From Lactococcus fujiensis JCM 16395 (GTDB taxonomy: Bacteria; Bacillota; Bacilli; Lactobacillales; Streptococcaceae): 64,000 bases of DNA. The notes beneath the pieces were generated by a model. That model did no database searches, had not been told where the DNA came from, and saw only the letters and a program-made list of their open reading frames with translations. This document shows, one piece after another, positions 63,871-64,000 of the stretch (positions are counted from its first letter, which is position 1; each line of letters starts with the position of its first letter). The position numbers and the translations under genes are program-made. Where the stretch lies: positions 340,766 to 404,765 of the forward strand of contig NZ_JXJU01000001.1 in the NCBI RefSeq assembly GCF_002441655.1, in the 5' to 3' direction.

Positions 63871-63999
63871 ATGCATCTTTCAGAAAAATGGAAAATTGTA
63901 GCAAAAACGGCATTCTATTTTATTATCATTATCATTTTGCTCTATCTCTATTCTTATAGTCATACAGGCGGAGCGCATTTCATTTACAACGAATTTTAA
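63871..63999 (+). CDS. dltX: Teichoic acid D-Ala incorporation-associated protein DltX
   Basis: A 42-residue peptide with one transmembrane helix (AFYFIIIIILLYLYSY) that ends in the conserved FIYNEF motif, the hallmark of DltX. DltX is encoded just before dltA and helps transfer D-alanine to teichoic acids at the outer membrane face. AAGGAGA stands 6-7 nt before the ATG. The rest of the dlt operon should follow beyond the window. Confidence 0.88.
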   Translation: MHLSEKWKIVAKTAFYFIIIIILLYLYSYSHTGGAHFIYNEF

Positions 64000-64000
64000 A

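Noticed and set aside
1..64000. CRISPR arrays, rRNA or tRNA genes
   Set aside because: No regularly spaced repeats, no 16S/23S-like stretches and no cloverleaf with a GGTTCRA-type T arm were recognised by eye; a tRNA scan would settle this.

Overview
The window is a low-GC Firmicute chromosome segment, almost certainly Lactococcus (species not resolved). Evidence includes the pyrR-pyrP-pyrB-carA operon without carB, a copper-responsive yahD-yaiA-yaiB operon with TACA-N2-TGTA boxes, a YceD-CovR-CovS-MurD-MurG-DivIB run, a mevalonate gene block (mvaS divergent from thiolase-mvaA), a WxL surface-protein locus, and many extended -10 promoters (TGN-TATAAT). No rRNA, tRNA or CRISPR array was seen.

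Layout. 1-5 kb: 3' part of phosphoketolase, ffh, then an Rrf2-type regulator with a VOC (glyoxalase-fold) enzyme. 5-9.4 kb: PyrR-attenuated pyrimidine operon. 9.4-12.4 kb: rpmE2 and the predicted copper-induced yahD-yaiA-yaiB operon. 12.4-19.4 kb: YceD/DUF177, a CovRS-like two-component system, then murD-murG-divIB. 19.4-25 kb: an accessory stretch with phage-type remnants (frameshifted zinc-ribbon gene, start-less gene remnant, repeated stop-to-ribosome-binding-site modules), a DUF915 hydrolase, a secreted CHAP protein, a GNAT enzyme and a badly decayed tyrosine integrase. 25-35 kb: obgE, queA, nagB, riboflavin transporter ribU behind an FMN riboswitch, an aldo-keto reductase, and mvaS/thiolase/mvaA. 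35-41.3 kb: WxL locus (DUF916 anchor protein, small WxL protein, 1261-residue WxL adhesin-like protein, membrane zinc ribbon). 41.3-48.3 kb: an NAD(P)-binding protein and DsrE protein behind a second exact cop box, then rpsP, khpA, a glycosyltransferase, rimM-trmD-HAD-DUF1149, degV and dapB. 48.3-52.8 kb: a T-box leader controlling a SAM hydroxide adenosyltransferase and a complete ECF transporter. 52.9-64 kb: cca, pepD, a drug-type MFS exporter, an ABC-F protein, msrA, an orphan immunity gene, thyA-oxidoreductase-HAD nucleotidase, a second DUF915 hydrolase, and dltX, the first gene of the dlt operon, which runs off the window.

How the genes connect. RNA-level control is common: PyrR attenuation, an FMN riboswitch with a likely ribosome-binding-site sequestrator, a T-box, and a candidate L31 leader. 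The T-box unit most likely handles methionine or a relative, since SAM hydroxide adenosyltransferase releases methionine and adenosine from SAM. Cell-envelope functions are spread through the window (mur genes, DivIB, CHAP, WxL, two DUF915 hydrolases, dltX).

Most notable observations: (1) five genes (queA, mvaS, rimM, cca, immunity gene) whose start codon lies only 6-8 nt after a near-perfect extended -10 box, so their mRNAs should be leaderless; (2) a palindromic word TCAG(TG or CA)CTGA found at eight places, far above chance; (3) a second exact cop box that puts a new NAD(P)-binding/DsrE pair under predicted copper control; (4) CarA with Asp in place of the catalytic-triad Glu; (5) a one-base deletion that breaks a zinc-ribbon gene. 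All functional calls come from reading motifs and context only; no database search was possible.
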